From JAZDLX01 sp964538455 (lineage in GTDB: Bacteria; Electryoneota; Electryoneia; Electryoneales; Electryoneaceae): a stretch of 64,000 bases of DNA. Position numbers and translations under genes: made by a program. The stretch is taken from positions 50,368-114,367 of the forward strand of contig CAZIDZ010000005.1 of NCBI GenBank assembly GCA_964538455.1, given 5' to 3'. Each line of letters starts with the position of its first letter. Position 1 is the stretch's first letter. The notes under the pieces are model-generated. The model did not search any database, was not told the origin of the DNA, and saw only the letters and a program-made list of their open reading frames with translations. Positions 51,991 through 60,086 of this stretch are shown here, in pieces.

Positions 51991-53346
51991 ATGTTGGAAA
52001 AACACCTCATGCATTGGCAATCTCATCGGAGAATTCAGGTCTTGGCGGGTTCGCTCGTTCTTGCGATCCTTTTCGCGCTTCCGCTGAATTCGAACGCTCA
52101 GGTGGCGGTCATTGACAGCTCACTGCGTCCCTATTTGGTCGAGGCCATCCGGCAAAATCCTGATCTGAACGCCTGGCGTGCTCGGGTGAAGGCGGCCGGC
52201 GAGCGGATTTCGCAGGCGGGCTCCTGGGCCGATCCGATGGTCAGTTTGAGCCTGATGAACATGCCCGTGAACTCCTTCGCTCTGAATCAGGAGCCGATGA
52301 CGGGAGCGTGGGTGAACTTGGTTCAGATGGTTCCGATCACGCGCAAATTCTCCGCCAGGGAAAAAATCGCCGGCTGGATGGCCGAGCGTGACCAATTTCA
52401 TCTCGAAGGGCGGGAGCTGACGATTGGCGACCAGGTGGCTCAGGGCTGGTACGATTGGGCCTACATGAGGGCGGCTGTCGCAACCGTCGATACGACGATC
52501 AACATCCTCGACGGACTGATTGAGATCTCCTTGACACGGTACCAGACCGGCAAAGGGCTGCAGCAGGATGTCCTGCGCCTGCAGACGGAGCGGACCCGGT
52601 TTCAGGATCGCCTCGCCCAATTACAGCAGGCGGCGCTGACAGCCGGTCGCAGGTTCGCCGTGCTGCTCGGGCGCACCCCTCAGCAGGTCCCCGCTCCTCC
52701 CGCGGGCCTCGTGGTTGAGTTTCCCTCGTTGTTCGAGGACAGTCTTTACGCTCAGCTGGCGAGGACCAACCCGAACCTGGCTGGTGTGCAGCGTGGGCGG
52801 GACATTGCCGGCGAAAACGTCAAGCAGGCCAAACGCTCATTGTGGCCGGACATCAGGTTCACCGCGGGCTACGGCCACCGTCAAACCGCCGCCAATGGCA
52901 TGGATCGTTCCGATTTCCTCTCCATGGGCGCCGGTTTCACGATTCCCATTTTCGCGGGCAGCAAACAGAAGCCTGCGATCCAGGAGGCGGTCGCTCTGAA
53001 AAACGAAGCGGAAGAAAACCTGCGCGACACGGAGCACAAGCTCCAGCTCACCCTTGCCACTCTCCTCGACACCGACCGCCGTCTTGAGCAGCAGATCGGT
53101 CTCTACCACCATGGCGTTCTCCCGGAAGCGGAAGCCACCCTTGAAGCGTCGATGGCGGCCTGGTCCACGGGCAAGGTGGATGTGGATGGATTGCTGAACA
53201 CGGAAATCGCGTTGACCAACGCCCGGCTTGAGTTGCTGGCCAGGGTTCGCGACCGCGCAAAGACGCGAAGCTCGATGGATGCTCTGTTGGGTGGACCGTC
53301 TTTGCTGAACAGGCCGGAAACACCGGCCAGGAAACAGGACCGTTGA
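51991..53346 (+). CDS. TolC-family outer-membrane factor of the metal efflux system (CusC/CzcC-like)
   Basis: About 451 residues. An exported N-terminus (core VLAGSLVLAILFALPLNSNAQ) leads into two outer-membrane-efflux-protein repeats: NPDLNAWRARVKAAGERISQAG and AQGWYDWAYM in the first, NPNLAGVQRGRDIAGENVKQA in the second. It should form the trimeric outer-membrane tunnel for the adaptor and RND pump encoded next. The start is uncertain among GTG 51982, ATG 51991 and ATG 52009; all lie downstream of the predicted transcription start. It overlaps the adaptor region by only a few bases, so the three pump genes are one unit. Confidence 0.88.
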   Translation: MLEKHLMHWQSHRRIQVLAGSLVLAILFALPLNSNAQVAVIDSSLRPYLVEAIRQNPDLNAWRARVKAAGERISQAGSWADPMVSLSLMNMPVNSFALNQEPMTGAWVNLVQMVPITRKFSAREKIAGWMAERDQFHLEGRELTIGDQVAQGWYDWAYMRAAVATVDTTINILDGLIEISLTRYQTGKGLQQDVLRLQTERTRFQDRLAQLQQAALTAGRRFAVLLGRTPQQVPAPPAGLVVEFPSLFEDSLYAQLARTNPNLAGVQRGRDIAGENVKQAKRSLWPDIRFTAGYGHRQTAANGMDRSDFLSMGAGFTIPIFAGSKQKPAIQEAVALKNEAEENLRDTEHKLQLTLATLLDTDRRLEQQIGLYHHGVLPEAEATLEASMAAWSTGKVDVDGLLNTEIALTNARLELLARVRDRAKTRSSMDALLGGPSLLNRPETPARKQDR

Positions 53347-53348
53347 AG

Positions 53349-55061
53349 ATGAAGAACAGACAGTGGATTTTGCTGGCGATGATGGCAACCCTGACACTTC
53401 TGGTTTCGGTCGGGTTGCGCGTAGATGACGTGAAGCCGGATGCGAAAACCTACAACGACCTTCGGGTTGGAGTGATGCATCCGTGGGAGGCTTCGGAGGG
53501 CGAAGCAACCTGTCCGTTGTGCGGTATGGCGTTGCAGGTGGTGCATGGACACAAACCGGGTACCCCGAAACCTCCGCTGGACAGCCTGTTTATCGATCCG
53601 GATAACGCCATGTGGGTACACGAAGGAATGGGCAAGTCGCCCAGCGGCAAGGATCTTATTCCGATCACGAAGTCGTCCTATTACGACGCAGGCAAACGTC
53701 CGCAGGGCGAGGCCATGAACGGCATGAGCGGAAAGCCGATGTCCGCAGGTTCCATGTCGGACGACTCCAAATCCTCCGCCAAATCGATGGCGGGTATGGA
53801 CATGAGCCAAAAGGCATCCGAGAGCGGCGCCGCGAAAGGTTCTGTGAATTCCCGGAACGATGCAGTTTCCAAGGGGCAGCGCAAGGTCAAATACTGGGTC
53901 GCGCCGATGGATCCCACCTACATCTCGGACGAACCGGGAAAGTCCCCCATGGGGATGGATCTCGTGCCGGTGTATGAGGATGAGGGCGGATCAAAGCCCG
54001 GGGTGGTCAGCATCGATCCGGTGACCCTGCAGAACATAGGTGTAGTCTCCGAAGTGGTTGGCCGTCGCGACCTTTCGCAGGAAATCCGTACCAACGGGAC
54101 TGTAAAAGTTGCCGAAAACCGTGAGTATACGGTAACCGCGCGCGTCAAGGGATACGTCGAAAAGCTGTATGTCGCCCGCACCGGGGACCCGGTGCGCAAA
54201 GGTCAGCCGCTGCTTGCAATCTACAGCCCCGAGCTTGTGACCGCGCAGGAGGAGTTGTTGCTGGCGCTGCGCAACTACGAGTCGCTCAAAGGCTCGGGCA
54301 TCGGAAACTTGGAAACTAACTCGTTCAATCTCCTGCAGGCCGCCGAACAGCGGCTGTCGCTGTGGGACATCACCGATGAGCAGATCAAGGAGATCGAAGA
54401 CAGCCGCCGCGTTCAACGCCGGCTCACGCTGGTAAGCCCCGCCGATGGAGTCGTGCTGAAGAAGAATGTGGTCGAAGGCGACGCGGTTGGTGTTGGTGCG
54501 AAGTTGTTCTCGATCGGCAATCTCGATCATATCTGGGTGACCGCCCAGGTGTACGAGTACGAACTACCGTGGGTTAGGGAAGGCGACAAGACGAGGATTA
54601 CCTCGTCCTACGATCCCACCTATTTCTATGATGGCACCGTGGAGTACATCTATCCGACTCTCGACCCCAGGTCGCGCACCGCGGAGGTTCGCATCTCGCT
54701 GCCGAATCCCGGCGAGGATCTGAAGCCCGACATGTGGGTCGATGTGGAAATTCTTGCCAATCCCAGAAAACAGGTTGTGGCTGTTCCCAAATCTGCTGTG
54801 ATTCGCAGCGGGAAGCGCGACATCGTCTTCGTCGATGAGGGTGGCGGCAGGTACATACCGCACGAAGTGCATCTCAGCGTCGAAACTGGATCCTATTACG
54901 AGATCCTCGCGGGCGTCAACCCCGGGCAGAAAGTCGCCACCTCTGCCGAATTCCTGCTGGACAGCGAAGCGAAGCTGCAAGAGGCAATCCAGCGGCGCAT
55001 CGATAAAAAAATGGCGGCCGGTAAAGCGGACGCGAACACCGGTAAGACGTCCGGCATGTAG
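53349..55061 (+). CDS. RND periplasmic adaptor (CusB-like) with three heavy-metal-binding-type modules
   Basis: About 570 residues. After an N-terminal export helix it has three modules like the heavy-metal-binding domain of CusB/CopA proteins: one with a true Cys pair (CPLCGM, Cys55/Cys58), one in which the cysteines are gone (VHEGMGKSPSGKDLIPI, about 89-106), and one of the usual CusB form (YWVAPMDP...GKSPMGMDLVPV, 182-208). Between them (120-170) is a Met/Ser/Lys-rich linker (MNGMSGKPMSAGSMS; MAGMDMSQK). Then come the membrane-fusion lipoyl, hairpin and barrel parts (VSIDPVTLQNIGVVSEVV; YSPELVTAQEELLLALRNYE). It links pump to tunnel and may hand metal to the pump. Start at 53349, three bases after the TolC stop. 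Confidence 0.88.
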   Translation: MKNRQWILLAMMATLTLLVSVGLRVDDVKPDAKTYNDLRVGVMHPWEASEGEATCPLCGMALQVVHGHKPGTPKPPLDSLFIDPDNAMWVHEGMGKSPSGKDLIPITKSSYYDAGKRPQGEAMNGMSGKPMSAGSMSDDSKSSAKSMAGMDMSQKASESGAAKGSVNSRNDAVSKGQRKVKYWVAPMDPTYISDEPGKSPMGMDLVPVYEDEGGSKPGVVSIDPVTLQNIGVVSEVVGRRDLSQEIRTNGTVKVAENREYTVTARVKGYVEKLYVARTGDPVRKGQPLLAIYSPELVTAQEELLLALRNYESLKGSGIGNLETNSFNLLQAAEQRLSLWDITDEQIKEIEDSRRVQRRLTLVSPADGVVLKKNVVEGDAVGVGAKLFSIGNLDHIWVTAQVYEYELPWVREGDKTRITSSYDPTYFYDGTVEYIYPTLDPRSRTAEVRISLPNPGEDLKPDMWVDVEILANPRKQVVAVPKSAVIRSGKRDIVFVDEGGGRYIPHEVHLSVETGSYYEILAGVNPGQKVATSAEFLLDSEAKLQEAIQRRIDKKMAAGKADANTGKTSGM

Positions 55062-55087
55062 GGCGTGTAGAGAACCTGGACAGCATC

Positions 55088-58000
55088 ATGAATCCGATAG
55101 AAAGCATCATTGAAGGCAGCATTAAGCACCGCACGCTGGTCATCCTGATCACCCTCGCCGTGGTGGCGATGGGCGTGCACGCTCTGCTCACGATGCCCGT
55201 TGACGCTATCCCGGACCTCTCTGACGTCCAGGTGATTGTCATGGCGGACTATCCCGGCCAATCGCCACAGGTGGTTGAAGACCAGGTGATTTACCCGTTG
55301 ACGACCTCGCTGCTCGCCGTCCCCTACGTCAAAGACGTGCGCGGCTACAGCTTCTTCAACTTCGGGATGGTGTATCTGATCTTCGAAGACGGCACCGATC
55401 TCTACTGGGCGCGGAGTCGTGTGCTCGAATACCTCAACCAGGCGGCCTCCAGCCTCCCGCCGGGCGTCACTCCCCGCCTCGGGCCGGACGCCACGGGTTT
55501 GGGTTGGGTGTACGAATACACCCTGCAGTCAAAGGACCATAACCTGCAGCAGTTGCGATCGCTTCAGGATTGGTACTTGCGCTATGAACTGCAGACGGTC
55601 CCCGGTGTCGCCGAAGTCGCGAGTGTTGGTGGCTTTGTGAAACAGTACCAGGTCGTGGTCGATCCGGACAAACTCGCCTCGCTGGGTATCCCCCTTAAGC
55701 ACGTCAAGATGCAGCTGAAGGCTTCGAACAATGATGTCGGCGGACGGTTGGTGGAGATGTCCGAGACGGAGTATTTCGTGCGCGGTCTGGGCTATTTCCG
55801 AGGGCGCGACGACAACGAAATCATCCACCAGATCGAATCGATTCCATTGGGTTCCGGACCCAACGGCAAACCGATTTTACTGCGCCAGGTGGCCCATGTC
55901 CAAGTGGGGCCCGAATTGCGCCGTGGGATCGCAGAATGGAACGGCGAGGGGGAGGTGGTCGGCGGCGTAGTCGTGATGCGCTACGGTGAAAACGCTCTGG
56001 CCACGATCGAACGGGTCAAGGAAAAGCTCAAGGAGTTGCAGACCGGCCTGCCGGAGGGCGTAAAGATCGTTCCGGCCTATGATCGCAGCGACCTGATCGA
56101 ACGGGCGATCGAAACGCTGCGCGGAAAACTGACGGAAGAGATGATCGTGGTCGCGCTGATCACCATCCTCTTCCTGCTTCACTTCCGCAGCGCGTTCGTC
56201 GCTCTCTTTACCATTCCAGCCGGCGTGCTCATCTCCTTTCTGGTGATGAAATGGGCGGGGATCAACGCAAACATCATGTCGTTGGGAGGGATTGCCATCG
56301 CCATCGGGGTGATGGTGGACGCCAGCGTCGTTATGGTGGAGAACGCCCACAAGCATCTTGAGCGGGACGCCGGGAAGAAACCGCACTCCCGGATCATCGC
56401 GGACGCCGCACGGGAGGTGGGCCCGGCGCTCTTCTTCAGCCTGCTGATCATCACTGTCAGCTTCGTTCCCGTCTTCAGTCTCCAGGCGCAGGAGGGGCGT
56501 CTGTTCCGTCCGCTCGCCTATACGAAGACCTTTGCCCTCGCCGCTTCTGCGCTGTTGGCGATTACGATCATCCCCGTGCTGATGGCGATCTTCATCCGCG
56601 GTAAGATTCCCAACGAAGAAAAAAATCCACTCTCCCGCTTCAGCATTTGGGCATATCGCCCTGTCATCAAGCGGGCGTTACGCTGGCCGCTTGCGATGAT
56701 TCTCGGCAGCCTCGTGATCCTGCTGATTACCCTCTGGCCGTTGAGCAAGATCGGCAGCGAGTTTATGCCCCCGCTGAACGAAGGCGACCTGCTCTACATG
56801 CCGACAACACCTCCTGGCATCAGCCCCGCAAAGGCGCGGGAGTTGTTGCAGCAGACCGATAGGATCATCAAAACCTTCCCCGAAGTGGATCATGTCTTTG
56901 GCAAAATCGGACGTGCCGAAACCGCCACTGACCCTGCGCCGCTCTCGATGATTGAAACCACGATTACGCTGAAACGGGACCACAGTCAGTGGCGCAAAGG
57001 GGTGACGATGGACTCCCTCGTCAAGGAGCTGGACGCCGCGATCCAGTTCCCCGGCCTGACGAACGCATGGACGATGCCGATTAAAACCCGCATCGACATG
57101 CTCTCCACCGGCATCAAGACTCCGGTCGGGATCAAGCTGATGGGTGACAATCTGGACACCCTCGCCGCTCTCGGTGAGGAGATCGAGGGTCATCTGAACG
57201 GCCTGCCGGGAGTGACCTCGGTGTACGCGGAGAGGGCCGTCGGCGGACGCTACATCGATATCAACATCAAGCGTGATAAAGCTGCGCGGTTCGGGCTGAC
57301 GGTGGGCGATATCGAGGATGTTATCATGTCGGCGATGGGCGGCATGAACATCACCTGGACGGTCGAGGGGCAGGCGCGTTACCCGGTCAACGTCCGCTAT
57401 CCCCGTGAAGTCCGGGATGACATTTCGGACATCAAGCGGATTCGCATTCCCACGATGAGTGGCGCCCAGGTCCCGATGGTCCAGGTTGCGGATATCCGGA
57501 TTACGGACGGTCCGCCGATGATTAAGACCGAGAACGCTCGGAAGACAGTCTGGGTCTATGTGGACACCCGGAACAGCGACATCGGCGGCTTCGTCAAAAA
57601 CCTCCAGCGCGTGATCGACGAGCAGATGCAGCTTCCCGTCGGTTATTCCATCGTCTGGTCGGGGCAGTATGAGTACATGCAGCGCGCCAAGCAACGGCTG
57701 AAACTGATTATCCCCTTCACCTTGTTGATCATTCTATTCCTTCTCTATGTCCACTTCGGCAACCTGACTGAACCCGCTGTAGTTATGCTCAGCCTGCCGT
57801 TTGCGCTGGTCGGAGCGGTGTGGCTGATGTTCATCCTGCACTTCAACAACTCGGTGGCGGTGGCGGTGGGATACATCGCCCTGCTCGGATTGGCCGCTGA
57901 GACGGGCGTGGTGATGCTGGTCTATCTCGATGAAGCCTACAAACGCTACAAAACGGAAGGCCGGATGAATATAGCCGCGGACCTGCGCGCTGCGGTGATG

Positions 58001-58249
58001 GAGGGTGCCGTCGAACGTGTCCGACCCAAACTGATGACCGTGGCTGTCAATCTGATTGGACTGCTCCCCATTATGTATGGCGTGGGAACAGGCTCCTCTG
58101 TGATGAAACGGATTGCTACCCCAATGGTTGGCGGTCTGGTTACTTCAACCGTACTGACCCTGATCATCATCCCATCGGTCTACTACCTGATCAAGCGGAA
58201 GACTGTGCAGGCCGATCCAGATCCACAAGATGAAGCTGAGGAGGTGTAG
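55088..58249 (+). CDS. cusA: Heavy-metal RND efflux pump (CusA/CzcA family)
   Basis: 1053 residues, the usual length. Twelve helices with the two large periplasmic loops. The HME-RND signature in helix 4, GVMVDASVVMVENAHKHLE, agrees better with copper/silver (CusA-type) than with zinc/cobalt pumps; DAIPDLSDVQVIV and GSEFMPPLNEGDLLYMP are family landmarks, and several Met residues in the porter domain could pass Cu(I) or Ag(I). It uses the proton gradient to expel metal through the adaptor and TolC protein encoded just upstream. Confidence 0.93.
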   Translation: MNPIESIIEGSIKHRTLVILITLAVVAMGVHALLTMPVDAIPDLSDVQVIVMADYPGQSPQVVEDQVIYPLTTSLLAVPYVKDVRGYSFFNFGMVYLIFEDGTDLYWARSRVLEYLNQAASSLPPGVTPRLGPDATGLGWVYEYTLQSKDHNLQQLRSLQDWYLRYELQTVPGVAEVASVGGFVKQYQVVVDPDKLASLGIPLKHVKMQLKASNNDVGGRLVEMSETEYFVRGLGYFRGRDDNEIIHQIESIPLGSGPNGKPILLRQVAHVQVGPELRRGIAEWNGEGEVVGGVVVMRYGENALATIERVKEKLKELQTGLPEGVKIVPAYDRSDLIERAIETLRGKLTEEMIVVALITILFLLHFRSAFVALFTIPAGVLISFLVMKWAGINANIMSLGGIAIAIGVMVDASVVMVENAHKHLERDAGKKPHSRIIADAAREVGPALFFSLLIITVSFVPVFSLQAQEGRLFRPLAYTKTFALAASALLAITIIPVLMAIFIRGKIPNEEKNPLSRFSIWAYRPVIKRALRWPLAMILGSLVILLITLWPLSKIGSEFMPPLNEGDLLYMPTTPPGISPAKARELLQQTDRIIKTFPEVDHVFGKIGRAETATDPAPLSMIETTITLKRDHSQWRKGVTMDSLVKELDAAIQFPGLTNAWTMPIKTRIDMLSTGIKTPVGIKLMGDNLDTLAALGEEIEGHLNGLPGVTSVYAERAVGGRYIDINIKRDKAARFGLTVGDIEDVIMSAMGGMNITWTVEGQARYPVNVRYPREVRDDISDIKRIRIPTMSGAQVPMVQVADIRITDGPPMIKTENARKTVWVYVDTRNSDIGGFVKNLQRVIDEQMQLPVGYSIVWSGQYEYMQRAKQRLKLIIPFTLLIILFLLYVHFGNLTEPAVVMLSLPFALVGAVWLMFILHFNNSVAVAVGYIALLGLAAETGVVMLVYLDEAYKRYKTEGRMNIAADLRAAVMEGAVERVRPKLMTVAVNLIGLLPIMYGVGTGSSVMKRIATPMVGGLVTSTVLTLIIIPSVYYLIKRKTVQADPDPQDEAEEV

Positions 58250-58324
58250 ATAAAGAGATGAGAATGGAATGAGAATATCCCTTGGAGTGAAAAAGCGAAG
58301 TTCAAAAAAGGAGAAAGGAAACGC

Positions 58325-58837
58325 ATGAAGATGCTTGGAGAGACGCTCCTGGTGATCTCGATGGTGGCCGTATTGTTGCTCGGAATCCAGGATTTCGCCG
58401 AAGCGAACGGTGAGGATGATGGCGGCCGGGGTAACGCCGTTCAGACAACGGATCAAGCGGACACGTCGGTGCAGCGCGTCCGGATGTCCGCGGATCGCAT
58501 GCACGAGATGATGGAGGATTTATCCATGGGCAAAGTCGATGACAAGGGAAACGCTAGCGGTGCGACGATGGATATCGTCTATTCAACGGATGAGCTCTAC
58601 ACCTGCTCGATGCACAAGCAGGTCGTTTCCGACAATCCCGGCGGAAAGTGTCCCCTCTGTGGGATGAAGATGGTTAAGATGAGCGATGAGGATGTGGAAA
58701 CTCTGCGGGCATCGCATCCGCAGGGATGTGTTATGGATCCGATCGTCAAGCCCGAAGCGGAGGGTGAACAGCACTGCGATATCTGCGGGATGACTTTGAA
58801 GCCTATTTTCAGGCCCGATACAGGGAATGATAAGTAA
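58325..58837 (+). CDS. Exported protein with two heavy-metal-binding domains
   Basis: 170 residues with AAAGGAGAAAGGA before the ATG. Weak signal-type N-terminus (LLVISMVAVLLLGIQ). Two cysteine modules follow: YTCSMHKQVV...CPLCGM (about 92-118) and GCVMDP...HCDICGM (about 138-160), the second with wider spacing than usual. This is the heavy-metal-binding domain seen in CopA and CusB proteins, here on its own. It may be a periplasmic metal chaperone or buffer for the pump. It ends the first metal unit, with a terminator-like hairpin after it. Confidence 0.8.
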   Translation: MKMLGETLLVISMVAVLLLGIQDFAEANGEDDGGRGNAVQTTDQADTSVQRVRMSADRMHEMMEDLSMGKVDDKGNASGATMDIVYSTDELYTCSMHKQVVSDNPGGKCPLCGMKMVKMSDEDVETLRASHPQGCVMDPIVKPEAEGEQHCDICGMTLKPIFRPDTGNDK

Positions 58838-58874
58838 TCCGGGATTTTTCCTCGAAAGATCCCCAAGCGCGCGT

Positions 58875-58933
58875 GGCCCAGCCTCTCTGGGCCGCCCTTG
58901 CGAATCCGGTTGGAAACAACCGGGTTCGCTTTA
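58875..58933 (+). terminator. Tandem hairpins with terminator character
   Basis: GGCCCAG/CTGGGCC (58875-58881 with 58887-58893) is followed by a 12-pair stem (58901-58912 with 58917-58928) closed by a stable GAAA tetraloop and then CTTTATCC. It lies 40-90 bases after the stop of the metal-binding protein at 58837. Confidence 0.65.
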
Positions 58934-59132
58934 TCCATTCCCGCGTGAAAAATCAGGGACAACAACAGCACAGCAAAATTCATCGAGCAGATTGTCTTTG
59001 TTTTCATGAAATCAGCGTTCAATAGAGTTTCGGAATCGGTTAAGAATCAATCCGTTCAGGCGTTGTTCAAAATTTTCAATCAGTACTCCCAAGGTTGATG
59101 CATAACCTCTTGAAATTTATTGTCTAAAAAAC

Positions 59133-59148
59133 TGGTATCCGCTTTGCT
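59133..59148 (+). promoter_or_regulatory. Sigma-54-type (-24/-12) promoter of the PII/CopA unit
   Basis: TGGTATCCGCTTTGCT has GG (59134-59135) and GC (59146-59147) ten bases apart and the TTTGC form of the -12 element. Transcription would start near 59159, giving a 42-base leader before the PII-like gene at 59201. Confidence 0.7.
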
Positions 59149-59200
59149 GTAGTAGAACGTGAAGCGTCGCTGATAGACGCGGTAACCAGATGAGGGTACG

Positions 59201-59539
59201 ATGAAAGAGATCAAAGCGTACATCCGGCCATACGCATTGGAGCAGGTGGTGCATTCCCTCGAATCAGCGAACGCGCCCGGGATCACGGTGCTCGAAGTGC
59301 ACCCTGTGGGATACGGTTTCAAGCCGAATTATTTCTCCACGTCCCGTGAATTCATGCACTCCGCGCCTCAGATCGTCAAGCTCGAAATCATCTGCCATGA
59401 CGAACAGGTGGAGGATTTCGTCAAGATTATCCACGAGCACGCCTCAACGGGATCGCGAGGGGATGGGAGAATCTTCATTTCGCCGGTAGATGAGGCAATC
59501 CGTGTCCGGGACGGTCAGCGTGGGGCTGAAGTCTTGTAA
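59201..59539 (+). CDS. PII-like signalling protein linked to metal efflux (PII-NG type)
   Basis: 112 residues with the ferredoxin-like PII pattern: MKEIKAYIRPYALEQVVHSL at the N-terminus, GITVLEVHPVGYG leading into the T-loop, KLEIICHDEQVEDFVKII, and the nucleotide-binding GDGRIFISPVDEAIRVR, where PII has GDGKIFV. The T-loop lacks the usual uridylylated RGAEYxVD stretch. A PII-like subgroup (PII-NG) has been noted beside heavy-metal RND pumps, and this gene lies directly after CusCBA-like genes and before a CopA-type ATPase. Inferred role: sensing nucleotide state or metal stress and controlling export, not nitrogen control. Confidence 0.85.
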   Translation: MKEIKAYIRPYALEQVVHSLESANAPGITVLEVHPVGYGFKPNYFSTSREFMHSAPQIVKLEIICHDEQVEDFVKIIHEHASTGSRGDGRIFISPVDEAIRVRDGQRGAEVL

Positions 59540-59626
59540 GGCCCACCCGTACAGCGCCGAATCGGACGGGAAGTGGGTCTGGCATTATCCCGTGGATGGC
59601 AGCCGAAAGATAGATTGGAGGGCGTC

Positions 59627-60058
59627 ATGCTGTTCACAGCATTGATTAGCATTATCTGGGTGATTTGGACAGCATACGTTATGATCACCGGAGCCTCCAT
59701 GTACGAAGGCACCCACGCACACACCTATGCCTACTGCTTTTTCGCGGGGCTCATTAGCATTATGGCGGCCAGTTTGTACCTGAAGGTGATTCAGTTCTGG
59801 AACAAACCGACCCGTTGGACGAGCATCGGATTCGGGCTTTGGCTCTTCGGATTGTTTCTTTTCTTCGTTAGCATGATTTTTGGGGCGCCCGAACCGGCGG
59901 CTCATGTACTTAAACAACACATTCTGTTCAATCACGTCAACTTCATGCTGTTCCTGCTTGGATTGATGGTGTCCGTGTACAACGACACCTTGGTTGTATC
60001 CAGGCTAGCAGTACACACAAAGGATTTGCACTTGCATCACGCTGATGAGGATGCGTGA
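59627..60058 (+). CDS. Four-helix membrane protein of unknown function
   Basis: 143 residues from the ATG at 59627, chosen for GGAGGG five bases upstream. Four hydrophobic helices: about 2-24 (IIWVIWTAYVMITG), 33-55 (CFFAGLISIMAASLYL), 63-86 (GLWLFGLFLFFVSMIF) and 96-120 (MLFLLGLMVSVYND). A His-rich stretch (THAHTY) lies between helices 1 and 2 and another (HTKDLHLHHADED) at the C-terminus, both possible metal-binding sites. I do not recognise the family. It stands between the PII-like protein and the copper ATPase in one unit, so it may be a target of the former or a metal-handling partner of the latter. Confidence 0.75.
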   Translation: MLFTALISIIWVIWTAYVMITGASMYEGTHAHTYAYCFFAGLISIMAASLYLKVIQFWNKPTRWTSIGFGLWLFGLFLFFVSMIFGAPEPAAHVLKQHILFNHVNFMLFLLGLMVSVYNDTLVVSRLAVHTKDLHLHHADEDA

Positions 60059-60086
60059 TGCCCTTGGTGAATAGGGAGAGACACTG

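Larger units (their letters stand above)
58838..59200. other. 363-bp region between the first and second metal units
   Basis: No gene is supported. The first 100 bases contain the terminator hairpins; the rest is AT-rich and contains the palindrome TTTCATGAAA (59002-59011), four TTCAA/TTGAA elements (59018, 59066, 59075, 59110), an AGGTT...AACCT inverted repeat (59092-59108) and the sigma-54-type promoter. These would suit an enhancer-binding activator. Confidence 0.55.

Noticed and set aside
51851..52087. 78-codon + strand frame across the junction before the TolC-family gene
   Set aside because: It runs through the AT-rich patch and the sigma-54-type promoter and into the TolC gene in another frame; the sequence has no family pattern.
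58883..59010. Short open frames between the metal-binding protein and the PII-like gene
   Set aside because: They cross the terminator hairpins, have no ribosome site and no similarity to metal-binding motifs.
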